Source of the DNA: Burkholderia sp. BCC0506
GTDB lineage: Bacteria; Pseudomonadota; Gammaproteobacteria; Burkholderiales; Burkholderiaceae
Length of the DNA: 64,000 nucleotides
NCBI RefSeq assembly: GCF_902833145.1
Contig: NZ_CADFEN010000004.1
Coordinates: 528,778 to 592,777, forward strand
Direction: 5' to 3'
Under the pieces are notes generated by a model. That model made no database searches, was not told the origin of the DNA, and saw nothing but the letters and a program-made list of their open reading frames with translations. The position numbers and the translations under genes are program-made. How positions within the stretch are numbered: the first letter of the stretch is position 1; each line of letters starts with the position of its first letter. This document shows positions 47,664 to 55,967 of the stretch, piece by piece.

Positions 47664-48086
47664 TCAGTGTCGATGGCCGCCGCCCCAGTGGCCGCCACCC
47701 CAATGCCCGCCGCCCCACGGACGATGCCAGTACCCGCCGCGCCCGCCCCAATATCCGCCGCCCCAGCGGCCCCAGAAGCCGATCGTCACGGGCGGCGCGT
47801 ACCAGCCGGAGTAGTACGCGGGGTAGTAATACGGATACGGCGCCGGCACGTAGGCCGGCGCGACGTACACCGGCACCGCCGTGCCGGCGTCCACCTGCGC
47901 CTGGGGCACGGTCGCCGGGGCCGGGTCGGGCGTGACCGGTGCAGTCGAAAATTCGCGCTGCGTCACCGTGGCGGGCACCGGCGCGTAATAAGGTGCATAA
48001 CCGTACGGGCTCGTGTAGTAGCAGCCGCCAAGCATCAGTGCGGCCAGCGCGACGACGGCGGGCCTCGCGGCGGAAATCGGGTTCAT
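47664..48086 (-). CDS. Small Tyr/Gly/His-rich lipoprotein
   Basis: This 140-residue predicted lipoprotein has the lipobox LMLGGC-YYTS. The middle is rich in Tyr and Pro (VAPAYVPAPYPYYYPAYYSG) and the tail consists of GGHWG repeats ending GGGHRH, a pattern that could bind metal ions. It is co-oriented with and 33 bp upstream of the SH3-domain gene, so the two probably form an envelope-protein operon. Function unknown. Confidence 0.72.
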   Translation of the reverse strand: MNPISAARPAVVALAALMLGGCYYTSPYGYAPYYAPVPATVTQREFSTAPVTPDPAPATVPQAQVDAGTAVPVYVAPAYVPAPYPYYYPAYYSGWYAPPVTIGFWGRWGGGYWGGRGGYWHRPWGGGHWGGGHWGGGHRH

Positions 48087-48383
48087 CTCTTGCTCCGGCA
48101 GAATCCGCGCGCCGCCGCCGGGCGCGCGCCTGACTGTAGCTTACGTCCCCTGCAGATTTCCGCGCGTATGATCGGTTACTTTTTGTTTCCTGCCCCGCAC
48201 GGCCGGGCGGGCACGCCGCGTGCTGGCCCGTGCGCGGCGCCGGCGTTGAAGTTGGCGCAACTGCCCTCAACTTGAACGATGTCGGACTGACCGGCGCGGA
48301 CGGGTGTCCGCGAGCCACCGGCAACCGCAAACCGGCGAGCTTCGGCCCGCCCAGACAGGAACGCGGCTCGCGCCGCCCTCGAC

Positions 48384-49916
48384 ATGACTACGCCACGCCC
48401 CACTCCCCGGGCGGACACCCCGCTCGATCCGATCATCCAGCTGCTGGCGCGCGCCAGCGAGCAGGGTTATCTGACGCACGCCGACCTCGTCGACGCGCTG
48501 CCGCCCGAAAGCGACGGCCCCGACGCGCTCGACGTCGTGCGTGCCGCGCTCGCCGACATCGGCATCGCGGTACTCGACGAGCCGGCCGTGCCTGCTCCGT
48601 TCCCCGGCGCGGCGCCGGCCGAGGTCGATCGCGACGCGCTCGACGAAGGCCGGGCCATGCTCGGCGACCTCGCGCACGGCACGAGCGCGTCGACCGATCC
48701 GCTCGCGCTCTACATGCGGCGCATGCACGCGGTACCGCTGCTCACGCGCGAAGGCGAAATCGTGCTCGCCCGCGAGATCGAGACGGGCCGCCATCAGGTA
48801 CTGCACGCGATTGCCGGCTACCCGCCCGCGGTCGGCGCGCTGCTCGAGCGTCATCGCGCAACGGGTACGACCGGATCGCCCGATGACGATGACGACGCCA
48901 CCGGCGCACCCGCGCCTGCCCGCTACGATGCGCTGGACGCAGCGGTGTCGGCGCTGCGCGCGGCGTTGCATGCGCACGGCAGCCGTTCGGCCGACTACCG
49001 CGACGCGCGCAACCATGTGGCCGCACTGCTCGGTTCGCTCGCCTGGGTGCCACCGGCCGTCGACGATGCCAGCCGTGTCGTGCGCGCACTCGCGGCTGCC
49101 CGCGACGACTCGTCGGCGGGCGACGCCGCGCGCTTCGACGCAGTCGCGCGGCGCGCGCTCGCCGCCGCGCTGAGCGACGGCCAGCAGAAGGTGCGCGACG
49201 CGACGCAGGCGATGCTCGAGGCGAACCTGCGGCTCGTGCTGTCGATCGCGCGCAAGTACCTGAATCGCGGCGTCGACCTGTCCGACCTCGTGCAGGACGG
49301 TTGCCTCGGCCTGATGCGCGCGATCGAGAAATTCGAATACCGGCGCGGGTTCAAGTTCTCGACCTATGCGACCTGGTGGATCCGCCAGGCGATCGCACGC
49401 GCGGTCGCGGATCGCTCGCGTACGATCCGCGTACCGGTGCACGTCGGCGACCAGTACCAGCGCGTGCAGCGGCATGCGGCGCGCTTTCGGCAGCGCACGG
49501 GCCGTCGGGCCACGCCGGCCGAGCTCGCGGCCGAAACCGGGCTCGACGAAGGCAAGCTGCGCGCGGTGCTCGCGCTGCCCGCCGAACCGGTCTCGCTCGA
49601 CACGCCGCTGCCCGACGCGGATACCGGCCTCGTGGAACTGATCGAGGATCAGGCATCGGCCAGCCCGTTCGAGCAACTGGCCGACACGCGCATGCGCGAA
49701 TGCGTACGGTCATTGCTGCGCTCGGTCACGCCGGCCGAAGCCGACGTGCTGCGCCGGCGGTTCGGCCTCGGCGGCGCCGAGCCCGACACCTACGACGCGA
49801 TCGCGCAGGATGCGGGGATGTCGCGCGAGCGCGTGCGGCAGATCGAGAAACGGGCGCTCGCCGCGCTGCGCACGGCCGCCGAAGCCGAGAACGCGCAGTC
49901 GTTCCTCGACGCGTAA
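48384..49916 (+). CDS. RpoD-like sigma factor (paralogue)
   Basis: This 510-residue sigma-70 protein retains a region 1.1-like N-terminus (QGYLTHADLVDALP), region 1.2 (DPLALYMRRM), a shortened non-conserved insert, and region 2 (about 280-345, including SDLVQDGCLGLMRAIEKFEY and FSTYATWWIRQAIARA). Regions 3 and 4 are also present (SRERVRQIEKRALAAL). It is much shorter than primary RpoD of betaproteobacteria and diverges in the insert, so it looks like an alternative housekeeping-type sigma factor with promoter preferences near RpoD. A long hairpin follows the gene. Confidence 0.85.
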   Translation: MTTPRPTPRADTPLDPIIQLLARASEQGYLTHADLVDALPPESDGPDALDVVRAALADIGIAVLDEPAVPAPFPGAAPAEVDRDALDEGRAMLGDLAHGTSASTDPLALYMRRMHAVPLLTREGEIVLAREIETGRHQVLHAIAGYPPAVGALLERHRATGTTGSPDDDDDATGAPAPARYDALDAAVSALRAALHAHGSRSADYRDARNHVAALLGSLAWVPPAVDDASRVVRALAAARDDSSAGDAARFDAVARRALAAALSDGQQKVRDATQAMLEANLRLVLSIARKYLNRGVDLSDLVQDGCLGLMRAIEKFEYRRGFKFSTYATWWIRQAIARAVADRSRTIRVPVHVGDQYQRVQRHAARFRQRTGRRATPAELAAETGLDEGKLRAVLALPAEPVSLDTPLPDADTGLVELIEDQASASPFEQLADTRMRECVRSLLRSVTPAEADVLRRRFGLGGAEPDTYDAIAQDAGMSRERVRQIEKRALAALRTAAEAENAQSFLDA

Positions 49917-49929
49917 CCGGATCGCGTGC

Positions 49930-49968
49930 AGCGCACGGTCATGCCCTGTTGCGGCACGACCGTGCGCT
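49930..49968 (+). terminator. Long hairpin after the sigma-factor gene
   Basis: AGCGCACGGTC (49930-49940) and GACCGTGCGCT (49958-49968) pair perfectly and the stem extends by TGCC/GGCA past one mismatch. There is no T tract. It is probably a terminator or 3'-end stabiliser for the sigma-factor transcript. Confidence 0.5.
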
Positions 49969-49991
49969 ACGCGCCTGTGTTACGTTTGCCA

Positions 49992-50005
49992 TTGACGCGC
50001 ATCAA
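49992..50005 (+). promoter_or_regulatory. FNR/Anr-like box upstream of the HHH gene
   Basis: TTGACGCGCATCAA matches the FNR/Anr consensus TTGAT-N4-ATCAA at 9 of 10 defined positions. It lies 92 bp before the start of the helix-hairpin-helix gene. A single site could arise by chance. Confidence 0.4.
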
Positions 50006-50097
50006 GTTTTCTTCATCGCGCGTCGCGACAATGGTTGACAGCCGACCGGCGCATCGCTCGCCGCGTCCATTCCGTTTGTGCTTTCCGGGTCCTTGCC

Positions 50098-50979
50098 ATG
50101 CAGTCGACCGTCAGCCAGACGTACGAGGAAAACCGATCGATCGCGGCTAGCCTGCGTGAAGCCGCGCAGTGGCTCGTCGACCAGGGCGCGAACCCGTACC
50201 GGGTCGCCGCGTACCGCGCGGCGGCCGATACGGTCGACGCGCTCGACCGCGACATCCGCAACGTGTTCGAAACCGGCGGCGTCGAGGCGCTCGGCGCGCT
50301 GCCCGACATCGGCGCGGGCGTCGCGCAGGCGATCGCCGAGCTGCTGGTGACCGGGCGCTGGCGCCAGCTCGACCGCCTGCGCGGCGACGCGGAGCGCGTT
50401 TCCGCCTTCGAAGCGGTGCCGGGCATCGGCCACGCGCTCGCGCTACGGATTCATGATGCGCTGCACATCGACACGCTGGAGGAGCTCGAACGCGCGGCCC
50501 GCAACGGCCAGCTCGAAACGATCGCGGGCGTCGGCCCGCGGCGCGCGGTCGGCATCCGCGCCGCGCTCGACGACGTGCTGAGCCGCCGCCGGCGCTGGCA
50601 GGGCCACATGCAGCACGCCGGCCCCGGCACGGAACCGCCCGTCGAACTGCTGCTCTACATCGATCGCCAGTACCGCAACAAGGCCGCCGCCGGCGTGCTG
50701 CCGACGCTCGCGCCCCGGCGCCTGAACGCGGACGGTTACGTGCCGCCGCCCGTGATGCACATGACCAAGGGCGGCTGGCATTTCACGGTGCTGAGCCAGC
50801 ACGCCGCCATGCGCACGCCGGAAGCCGGACGTCCGACCGACTGGGTCTCGCTCTATTTCTACGACGCCGCGCAGCGCGAGCACCAGCGCACCGTGTTCAC
50901 CGAAACGTACGGCGCGCTCGTCGGCAAGCGGATCGTGCGCGGCCGCGAGATGGAATGCCGCGTGTATTACGCGGGGTGA
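50098..50979 (+). CDS. Helix-hairpin-helix protein, N-terminal PolX-like
   Basis: This 293-residue protein begins with a domain like the 8-kDa lyase domain of family X polymerases (ENRSIAASLREAAQWLVDQG, NPYRVAAYRAAADTVDAL). HhH motifs LPDIGAGVAQAIAELL, VPGIGHALALRIHD and IAGVGPRRAVGIRAAL follow, which bind DNA backbone. The polymerase palm and PHP domains are absent. The last 110 residues (YIDRQYRNKAAAGVLPTLAP onward) are of unknown fold. A role in DNA repair or structure-specific DNA binding is inferred from HhH content. ATG 50098 is used because upstream codons are unconserved. Confidence 0.78.
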   Translation: MQSTVSQTYEENRSIAASLREAAQWLVDQGANPYRVAAYRAAADTVDALDRDIRNVFETGGVEALGALPDIGAGVAQAIAELLVTGRWRQLDRLRGDAERVSAFEAVPGIGHALALRIHDALHIDTLEELERAARNGQLETIAGVGPRRAVGIRAALDDVLSRRRRWQGHMQHAGPGTEPPVELLLYIDRQYRNKAAAGVLPTLAPRRLNADGYVPPPVMHMTKGGWHFTVLSQHAAMRTPEAGRPTDWVSLYFYDAAQREHQRTVFTETYGALVGKRIVRGREMECRVYYAG

Positions 50980-51126
50980 GTCCGGCGTCGGCGGTCTCGC
51001 TGCCGTCGAAGGCGGCATGCACCGCATCGCCTTTTCCCGATTCGGCACGTCGAGGCCGTGACGTCGCCACGTAGCCGCCCTCCTGCCGACCGCCACCGCA
51101 CCGCGTACCTCGTTCGGGTTCGCCGC

Positions 51127-51552
51127 CTACGCGCCTTCCGCCTTCGCACGGCGCGCCGGATGACGATGCGCGGCAATGCGCAGCAGCTTCTGGAACGACG
51201 GGCAGTCGAGATGGTTCGCCGCCGGGCACACCGCCGCATGCCGCAGCGCATCGCGTACCGCGCCGAGACGGCGAATCGTGCGGTCGAGCTCGTCGGCCTT
51301 GCCGTCGAGCTTCGCGCGATCGATCGCGGGCCGGCCCTCTGTGCCGACCATCGCGAGGATGTCGTCGAGCGAGAAACCGGCCTCGCGGCCGAGCGCGATC
51401 AACGCCAGGCGCTCCAGCACCGACGCGTCGTATTGCCGCCGCAGCCCGTGCCGGCCGATCGGAACGATCAACCCCTTTTCCTCGTAGTAGCGCAGCGTCG
51501 ATGCGGGCAGTCCCGTGCGCCGCGCAACGTCCGCAATGTCCAGTCGGTTCAT
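51127..51552 (-). CDS. MerR-family regulator
   Basis: This 141-residue regulator has the MerR winged helix at the N-terminus (DIADVARRTGLPASTLRYYE through RRQYDASVLERLALIALG) and a short dimerisation helix. A C-terminal Cys/His group (Cys109, His114, Cys117) could bind a metal or sense redox state. It lacks the four-cysteine [2Fe-2S] loop of SoxR although the dyad in its promoter is nearly a SoxR box. It is divergent from the DUF2938 gene and almost certainly controls it. Confidence 0.87.
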   Translation of the reverse strand: MNRLDIADVARRTGLPASTLRYYEEKGLIVPIGRHGLRRQYDASVLERLALIALGREAGFSLDDILAMVGTEGRPAIDRAKLDGKADELDRTIRRLGAVRDALRHAAVCPAANHLDCPSFQKLLRIAAHRHPARRAKAEGA

Positions 51553-51554
51553 GC

Positions 51555-51586
51555 TTGACCTCAAGTTCGCTTGAGGTTGCAAGATA
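51555..51586 (+). promoter_or_regulatory. MerR-type promoter with SoxR-like dyad
   Basis: TTGACC (51555-51560) and a weak -10 (AAGATA, 51581-51586) are 20 bp apart, the long spacer that MerR proteins correct. The spacer dyad ACCTCAAG-TTCG-CTTGAGGT (51558-51577) differs from the SoxR box CCTCAAGTTAACTTGAGG only at the two central bases. It faces the DUF2938 gene. Confidence 0.75.
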
Positions 51587-51691
51587 GTCGTTCGACTCCA
51601 TCGAGACAAGCCACACCGCCATGAAACCATCGAACCCGCATCGTATTTCGCCGTGCCGCGTCGCGAAGGCCGTCCGCAGCGGAGGTGCGCG

Positions 51692-52189
51692 ATGAGCACG
51701 CCCGAGATCCTGCTCAGACTCCTGTTGATCGGCGCGGGCGCCACGGTCGTGATGGATCTGTGGACGCTGTGGCGGCGGCGTGCGTTCGGCATTCCGTCGC
51801 TCGACTACGCGCTGGTCGGCCGCTGGCTCGGCCACATGACGCACGGCCGGTTCCGGCATGCGTCGATCGTCGCCGCCGCACCCGTGGCCGGCGAACGCGC
51901 GCTCGGCTGGGTCGCGCATTACGCGATCGGCATCGCGTTCGCGGCGCTGCCCGTGCTGATCGCCGGCCCGGCGTGGATCGGCGCGCCGACGCCGCTTCCT
52001 GCACTCGTCGCCGGGCTCGCGAGCGTCGTTGCCCCGTTCTTCGTGATGCAGCCTGCGTTCGGCTTCGGCATCGCGGCGTCGCGCACGCCGCAGCCGGGCG
52101 TCGCGCGCCGACGCAGCCTCGTCACGCATCTGTCGTACGGGGTGGGCCTCTATCTTGCGGCGTGCGTGCTCGCGGCGCTGGCCGGTTGA
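51692..52189 (+). CDS. DUF2938 membrane protein
   Basis: This 165-residue integral membrane protein has four to five hydrophobic segments. Features characteristic of DUF2938 include IGAGATVVMDLWTLWRRRAF, the RWLGHMTHGRFRHASI loop and GWVAHYAIGIAFAALPVLIA. GGAGG lies 6 nt before ATG 51692. It is the probable sole target of the divergent MerR regulator. Function is not established; its MerR control suggests induction by a small molecule, metal or oxidant. Confidence 0.82.
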   Translation: MSTPEILLRLLLIGAGATVVMDLWTLWRRRAFGIPSLDYALVGRWLGHMTHGRFRHASIVAAAPVAGERALGWVAHYAIGIAFAALPVLIAGPAWIGAPTPLPALVAGLASVVAPFFVMQPAFGFGIAASRTPQPGVARRRSLVTHLSYGVGLYLAACVLAALAG

Positions 52190-52309
52190 CCCGCGCACCG
52201 GCATCCCGTCAGCCGCGCCCCGCGGCGCGCCTTCGCCCGCCTCGAACACACGCGGCCGAGCGTGCGCAGCGCACTCCCATTGCCCGGCACGCCCGTCCGG
52301 GCACCCCCG

Positions 52310-52750
52310 TCACTCGCCGCCGCAGTCGATCAGGTTGCGGCGCACGCGCCCGAGCAGCCGCACCAGCGTATCGCGCTCGTCGGGCGTGAAGCCGCGCAGC
52401 CCGTCGTCGGCGACGGTATCGCCCACCTCCAGCATCTGCGGAAAGATCTCGCGCGACTTGTCGGTCAGCCGGATCACGAACGCACGGCGGTCGTCGTCGT
52501 TCGCGACGCGTTCGATCCAGCCATAGCTTTCCATCCGGTCCAGCAGCCGCGTGAGCGAGATCGGCGTGATTTCGAGCCATTCCGCGAGCCGCGCCTGGTT
52601 CATCTCGCCCTTCCACGTCAGGTACGCGAGCACGCGGCTTTGCGCCCGCGTCAGCCCGATGCGCTTCGCGCGCCGGTCGAACAGGCGTCCGTTCAGGCGC
52701 GCCACGTCGGCGATCAGGTAACCGATCCGGTTCTCGTAGGTCTTGTCCAT
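52310..52750 (-). CDS. MarR-family regulator
   Basis: This 146-residue winged-helix repressor shows the MarR pattern: RLFDRRAKRIGLTRAQSRVL, then LAEWLEITPISLTRLLDRME and the wing VANDDDRRAFVIRLTDKSR. It is divergent from a DHA2-type MFS drug exporter 135 bp away and should repress it, and probably itself, through the dyad at 52817-52830. Aromatic or phenolic ligands usually relieve such repression. Confidence 0.9.
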   Translation of the reverse strand: MDKTYENRIGYLIADVARLNGRLFDRRAKRIGLTRAQSRVLAYLTWKGEMNQARLAEWLEITPISLTRLLDRMESYGWIERVANDDDRRAFVIRLTDKSREIFPQMLEVGDTVADDGLRGFTPDERDTLVRLLGRVRRNLIDCGGE

Positions 52751-52816
52751 GCGGCGATTATAGGGTCAAGCCGGAACCCGCCCGCGGCTCGCGACCCCGC
52801 GATAAGCAGATATATA

Positions 52817-52833
52817 ATAAGCGTGCTTATAAT
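52817..52833 (+). promoter_or_regulatory. MarR operator overlapping the exporter promoter
   Basis: ATAAGC-GT-GCTTAT (52817-52830) is a perfect dyad in an AT-rich segment and overlaps a consensus -10 hexamer TATAAT (52828-52833) pointing at the exporter gene. Binding of MarR here would block RNA polymerase. Confidence 0.75.
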
Positions 52834-52885
52834 TTACGCCATGCAGGATCGCCGCCCACGGCGACCGCCCCACGGAGACACTCGC

Positions 52886-54415
52886 TTGAACCCCGCCGCC
52901 GCCGTCCCCGCCTCGCCCGCCCTGAACCGGCCGATGCTGACGCTGTCGATCATGCTCGCCACGCTGATCCAGACCCTCGACAGCACGATCGCGAACGTCG
53001 CGCTGCCGCACATGCAGGGCACGCTGTCCGCGTCGCAGGACGAAATTACGTGGGTGCTGACGTCCTACATCGTCGCCGCGGCGATCGCGACGCCGCTCAC
53101 CGGCTGGCTGTCCGACCGATTGAGCGTGAAGCGGCTGCTGATCGTGTCGATCGCGGGCTTCACGGTGGCGTCGGCGCTGTGCGGGCTGTCGGAATCGCTC
53201 GTGCAGATCGTCGGCGCGCGGCTGCTGCAGGGCGTGTTCGGCGCCGCGCTGGTCCCGCTGTCGCAATCGATCCTGCTCGACATCAACCCGCGCGAGAAAC
53301 AGGGCCAGGCGATGGCGATCTGGGGGATGGGCGTGATGGTCGGCCCGATCCTCGGCCCGACGCTCGGCGGCTGGCTCACCGACAGCTACAACTGGCGCTG
53401 GGTATTCTTCATCAACGTGCCGATCGGCGCGTTCGCGCTCGCCGGCGTGATGACCTTCCTGCCGGCGCGCGCCGCTCGCCCGCACGTGAAATTCGACACG
53501 TTCGGCTTCGCGACGCTCGCGCTCGCGATCGGCGCGTTCCAGGCGATGCTCGACCGCGGCGAACAGCTCGACTGGTTCGGTTCTTACGAGATCCGCGTCG
53601 AGGCGCTCGTCGCGGCGCTCGCCTTCGCGTTCTTCCTCGCGCATACGGCGACCGTCGGCAAGGCGTCGTTCTTCAAGTCGGAACTGCTGCGCGACCCGAA
53701 TTTCGCGACGGGCACGCTGTTCATCTTCGTGGTCGGCGCGGTGCTGTACGCGACCCGCGCGCTATTGCCGCCGATGCTGCAGAACCTGATGGGCTACCCG
53801 GTCGCGACGACGGGCCTCGTCACCGCGCCGAGCGGCGCGGGCACGATGATCGCGATGTTGTTGGTCGGGAAGCTGCTGAAATACGTGGATGCGCGGGTGC
53901 TGCTGCTCGCCGGGCTGTCGATTTCCGCGCTCGCGCTGTGGCAGATGATGCAGTACACGATCGTGCTGTCCGAGGCGGACATCGTGTGGCCCGGCGTGAT
54001 CCAGGGCTTCGGCCTCGGGCTCGTGTTCGTGCCGCTGAGCGCGCTGTCGTTCTCGACGCTGGCGCCCGAGCTGCGCGCGGACGGCACGGCCACCTACAGC
54101 CTGATGCGCAACATCGGCAGCAGTATCGGCATCTCGATCGTGCAGACGCTGATGACGCGCAACACGCAGGTCGCGCATGCCGACCTCGCGACCCACATCA
54201 CGCCGTTCGCCCCGGCCGTGCAGGCGATGGCCGGCAGCCGCGTCGACATCGCGCTGCTCGACCGCACGATCAACCAGCAGGCCGCGATGATCGCGTACCT
54301 GAACGACTTCAAGCTGATGTTCGTCGCGACGCTGCTGATGATCCCGCTGTTGCTGCTGATCCGCCCGCCGCAGAAGGCGGCGAGCGTCGACGTCGCGCAT
54401 GCGGCGCTGGATTGA
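52886..54415 (+). CDS. DHA2-family MFS multidrug exporter (EmrB/QacA type)
   Basis: This 509-residue, 14-TM drug:H+ antiporter has hallmarks ATLIQTLDSTIANVALPHMQ (TM1, with the family's D-x-T-I-V-N-VALP motif), the GWLSDRLSVKRLL loop, and GPTLGGWLTDSYNWRWVFF. TTG 52886 is preferred because GGAG precedes it and the consensus -10 at 52828 places the transcript start near 52840. ATG 52841 would make the message leaderless and add 15 Arg/Pro-rich residues. It is controlled by the divergent MarR protein. No HlyD-type partner is adjacent. Confidence 0.88.
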   Translation: MNPAAAVPASPALNRPMLTLSIMLATLIQTLDSTIANVALPHMQGTLSASQDEITWVLTSYIVAAAIATPLTGWLSDRLSVKRLLIVSIAGFTVASALCGLSESLVQIVGARLLQGVFGAALVPLSQSILLDINPREKQGQAMAIWGMGVMVGPILGPTLGGWLTDSYNWRWVFFINVPIGAFALAGVMTFLPARAARPHVKFDTFGFATLALAIGAFQAMLDRGEQLDWFGSYEIRVEALVAALAFAFFLAHTATVGKASFFKSELLRDPNFATGTLFIFVVGAVLYATRALLPPMLQNLMGYPVATTGLVTAPSGAGTMIAMLLVGKLLKYVDARVLLLAGLSISALALWQMMQYTIVLSEADIVWPGVIQGFGLGLVFVPLSALSFSTLAPELRADGTATYSLMRNIGSSIGISIVQTLMTRNTQVAHADLATHITPFAPAVQAMAGSRVDIALLDRTINQQAAMIAYLNDFKLMFVATLLMIPLLLLIRPPQKAASVDVAHAALD

Positions 54416-54452
54416 CGGTGTGACGAGCGCGCGCCCGTCACAGGCCGCCATC

Positions 54453-55967
54453 TCAGGCCTTCATCGTCCCGGTCCGCACGTAGCGCTCGTGCCACGACAG
54501 CGCCTCGGCGAGCAGATGCGGGGTGTGCTTGCCGAAACTCTCGCGCGACGCGCGCTCGAAGTAGTCCTCGAGCATCGGGCGGTAGTCCGGGTGCGCGCAG
54601 GTCGCGATGATCTTGCGCGCGCGCTGCTTCGGCGACAGGCCGCGCAGGTCGGCCAGCCCCTGCTCGGTGACGACGACCGCGACGTCGTGCTCGGTATGGT
54701 CGACATGGCTCGCCATCGGCACGATCCGCGAGATCGCCCCGCCCTTCGCGGTACTCGCCGACATGAAGCACGACAGGTAGCCGTTGCGCGCGAAGTCGCC
54801 CGAGCCGCCGATGCCGTTCTGGATCTTCGTGCCCATCACGTGCGTCGAGTTCACGTTGCCGTAGATGTCGGCCTCGATCATCCCGTTCATCGCGATGCAG
54901 CCGAGGCGGCGCACGAGCTCCGGATGGTTGCTGATCTCCTGCGGGCGCAGCACGATCTTCTCGCGGAACGTCGCGATTTCGTCGGCGAAACGCTGCACGG
55001 CGGCCGGGCTCAGCGACAGCGCGGTGGCCGACGCGAAGCTCAGCGTGCCGTCGTCGAGCAGGTCGAGCATGCCGTCCTGGATCACCTCGGTGTAGGCCGT
55101 CAGGTTCGAGAAGCCGGCCGAGCTCAGCTCAGCCAGCACCGCGTTCGTGATGTTGCCCACGCCCGACTGCAGCGGCAGCAGGTTTTCCGGCAGGCGGCCG
55201 CGCTTCACTTCGTGGCGCAGGAAGTCGATCAGTTGCAGCGCGATCTGCTTGGAGGTCGCGTCCGGCGCGGTGAATGCGTTGCTGCGATCGGGCGCATCGG
55301 TCTCGACGATCGCGACGATCTTGTCGGCCGGGCAGCGCAGGTACGGCTCGCCGATCCGGTCGTCGCTCTTCGTCAGCGGAATCGGCTTGCGGTGCGGCGG
55401 CAGCGCGGTGCCGTAGTAGATGTCGTGCATCCCGTCGAGGCCGAGCGGCTGGCGCGCATTCACTTCGAGGATCACGTGCTTCGCGCGCTCGAGCCAGGTC
55501 TTGTTGTTGCCGATCGACGCGGACGGGATCAGCAGCCCGTCCTCGCGGATGCCCGCGACTTCGACGATCGCGACGTCGAGATCGCCGTACAGCCCGAACC
55601 ACGCGTATTGCGCGACGTGGCTCAGGTGGACGTCCTGGTAATCGACTTCGCCGCCGTTGATCTTGTCGCGCAACGTCGGGTCGGACTGGTACGGCAGCCG
55701 CATCGAGATGCCGTCGGTGCGGGCGAGCGCGCCGTCGAGTTCCGGCGCGGTCGACGCGCCCGTCAGCACGTTGATCCGGAAGTCCTCGCCGCGCGAATGG
55801 GCCGCGTCGATGTGGGCGGCAAGCGCGGCCGGCACGGCCTTCGGATAGCCCGACCCGGTGAAGCCGCTCATGGCGACGGTCATGCCGGGGCGGATCAGCG
55901 CGGCGGCTTCGTCGGCGGTGCGGACGAGCGAACGCAGGGCGGGAGCGAGGATGCGTGAAGAAGACAT
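54453..55967 (-). CDS. Acetyl-CoA hydrolase / succinyl-CoA:acetate CoA-transferase
   Basis: This 504-residue class I CoA-transferase-family enzyme has catalytic Glu294 in AYTEVIQDGMLDLLDDG, the same number as in Acetobacter AarC. The CoA-binding glycine-rich loops are in GFTGSGYPKAVP and NGIGGSGDFARNGYLS. It exchanges CoA between succinyl-CoA and acetate (or hydrolyses acetyl-CoA), acting in acetate or propionate metabolism. It stands alone, with long intergenic DNA upstream. Confidence 0.92.
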   Translation of the reverse strand: MSSSRILAPALRSLVRTADEAAALIRPGMTVAMSGFTGSGYPKAVPAALAAHIDAAHSRGEDFRINVLTGASTAPELDGALARTDGISMRLPYQSDPTLRDKINGGEVDYQDVHLSHVAQYAWFGLYGDLDVAIVEVAGIREDGLLIPSASIGNNKTWLERAKHVILEVNARQPLGLDGMHDIYYGTALPPHRKPIPLTKSDDRIGEPYLRCPADKIVAIVETDAPDRSNAFTAPDATSKQIALQLIDFLRHEVKRGRLPENLLPLQSGVGNITNAVLAELSSAGFSNLTAYTEVIQDGMLDLLDDGTLSFASATALSLSPAAVQRFADEIATFREKIVLRPQEISNHPELVRRLGCIAMNGMIEADIYGNVNSTHVMGTKIQNGIGGSGDFARNGYLSCFMSASTAKGGAISRIVPMASHVDHTEHDVAVVVTEQGLADLRGLSPKQRARKIIATCAHPDYRPMLEDYFERASRESFGKHTPHLLAEALSWHERYVRTGTMKA

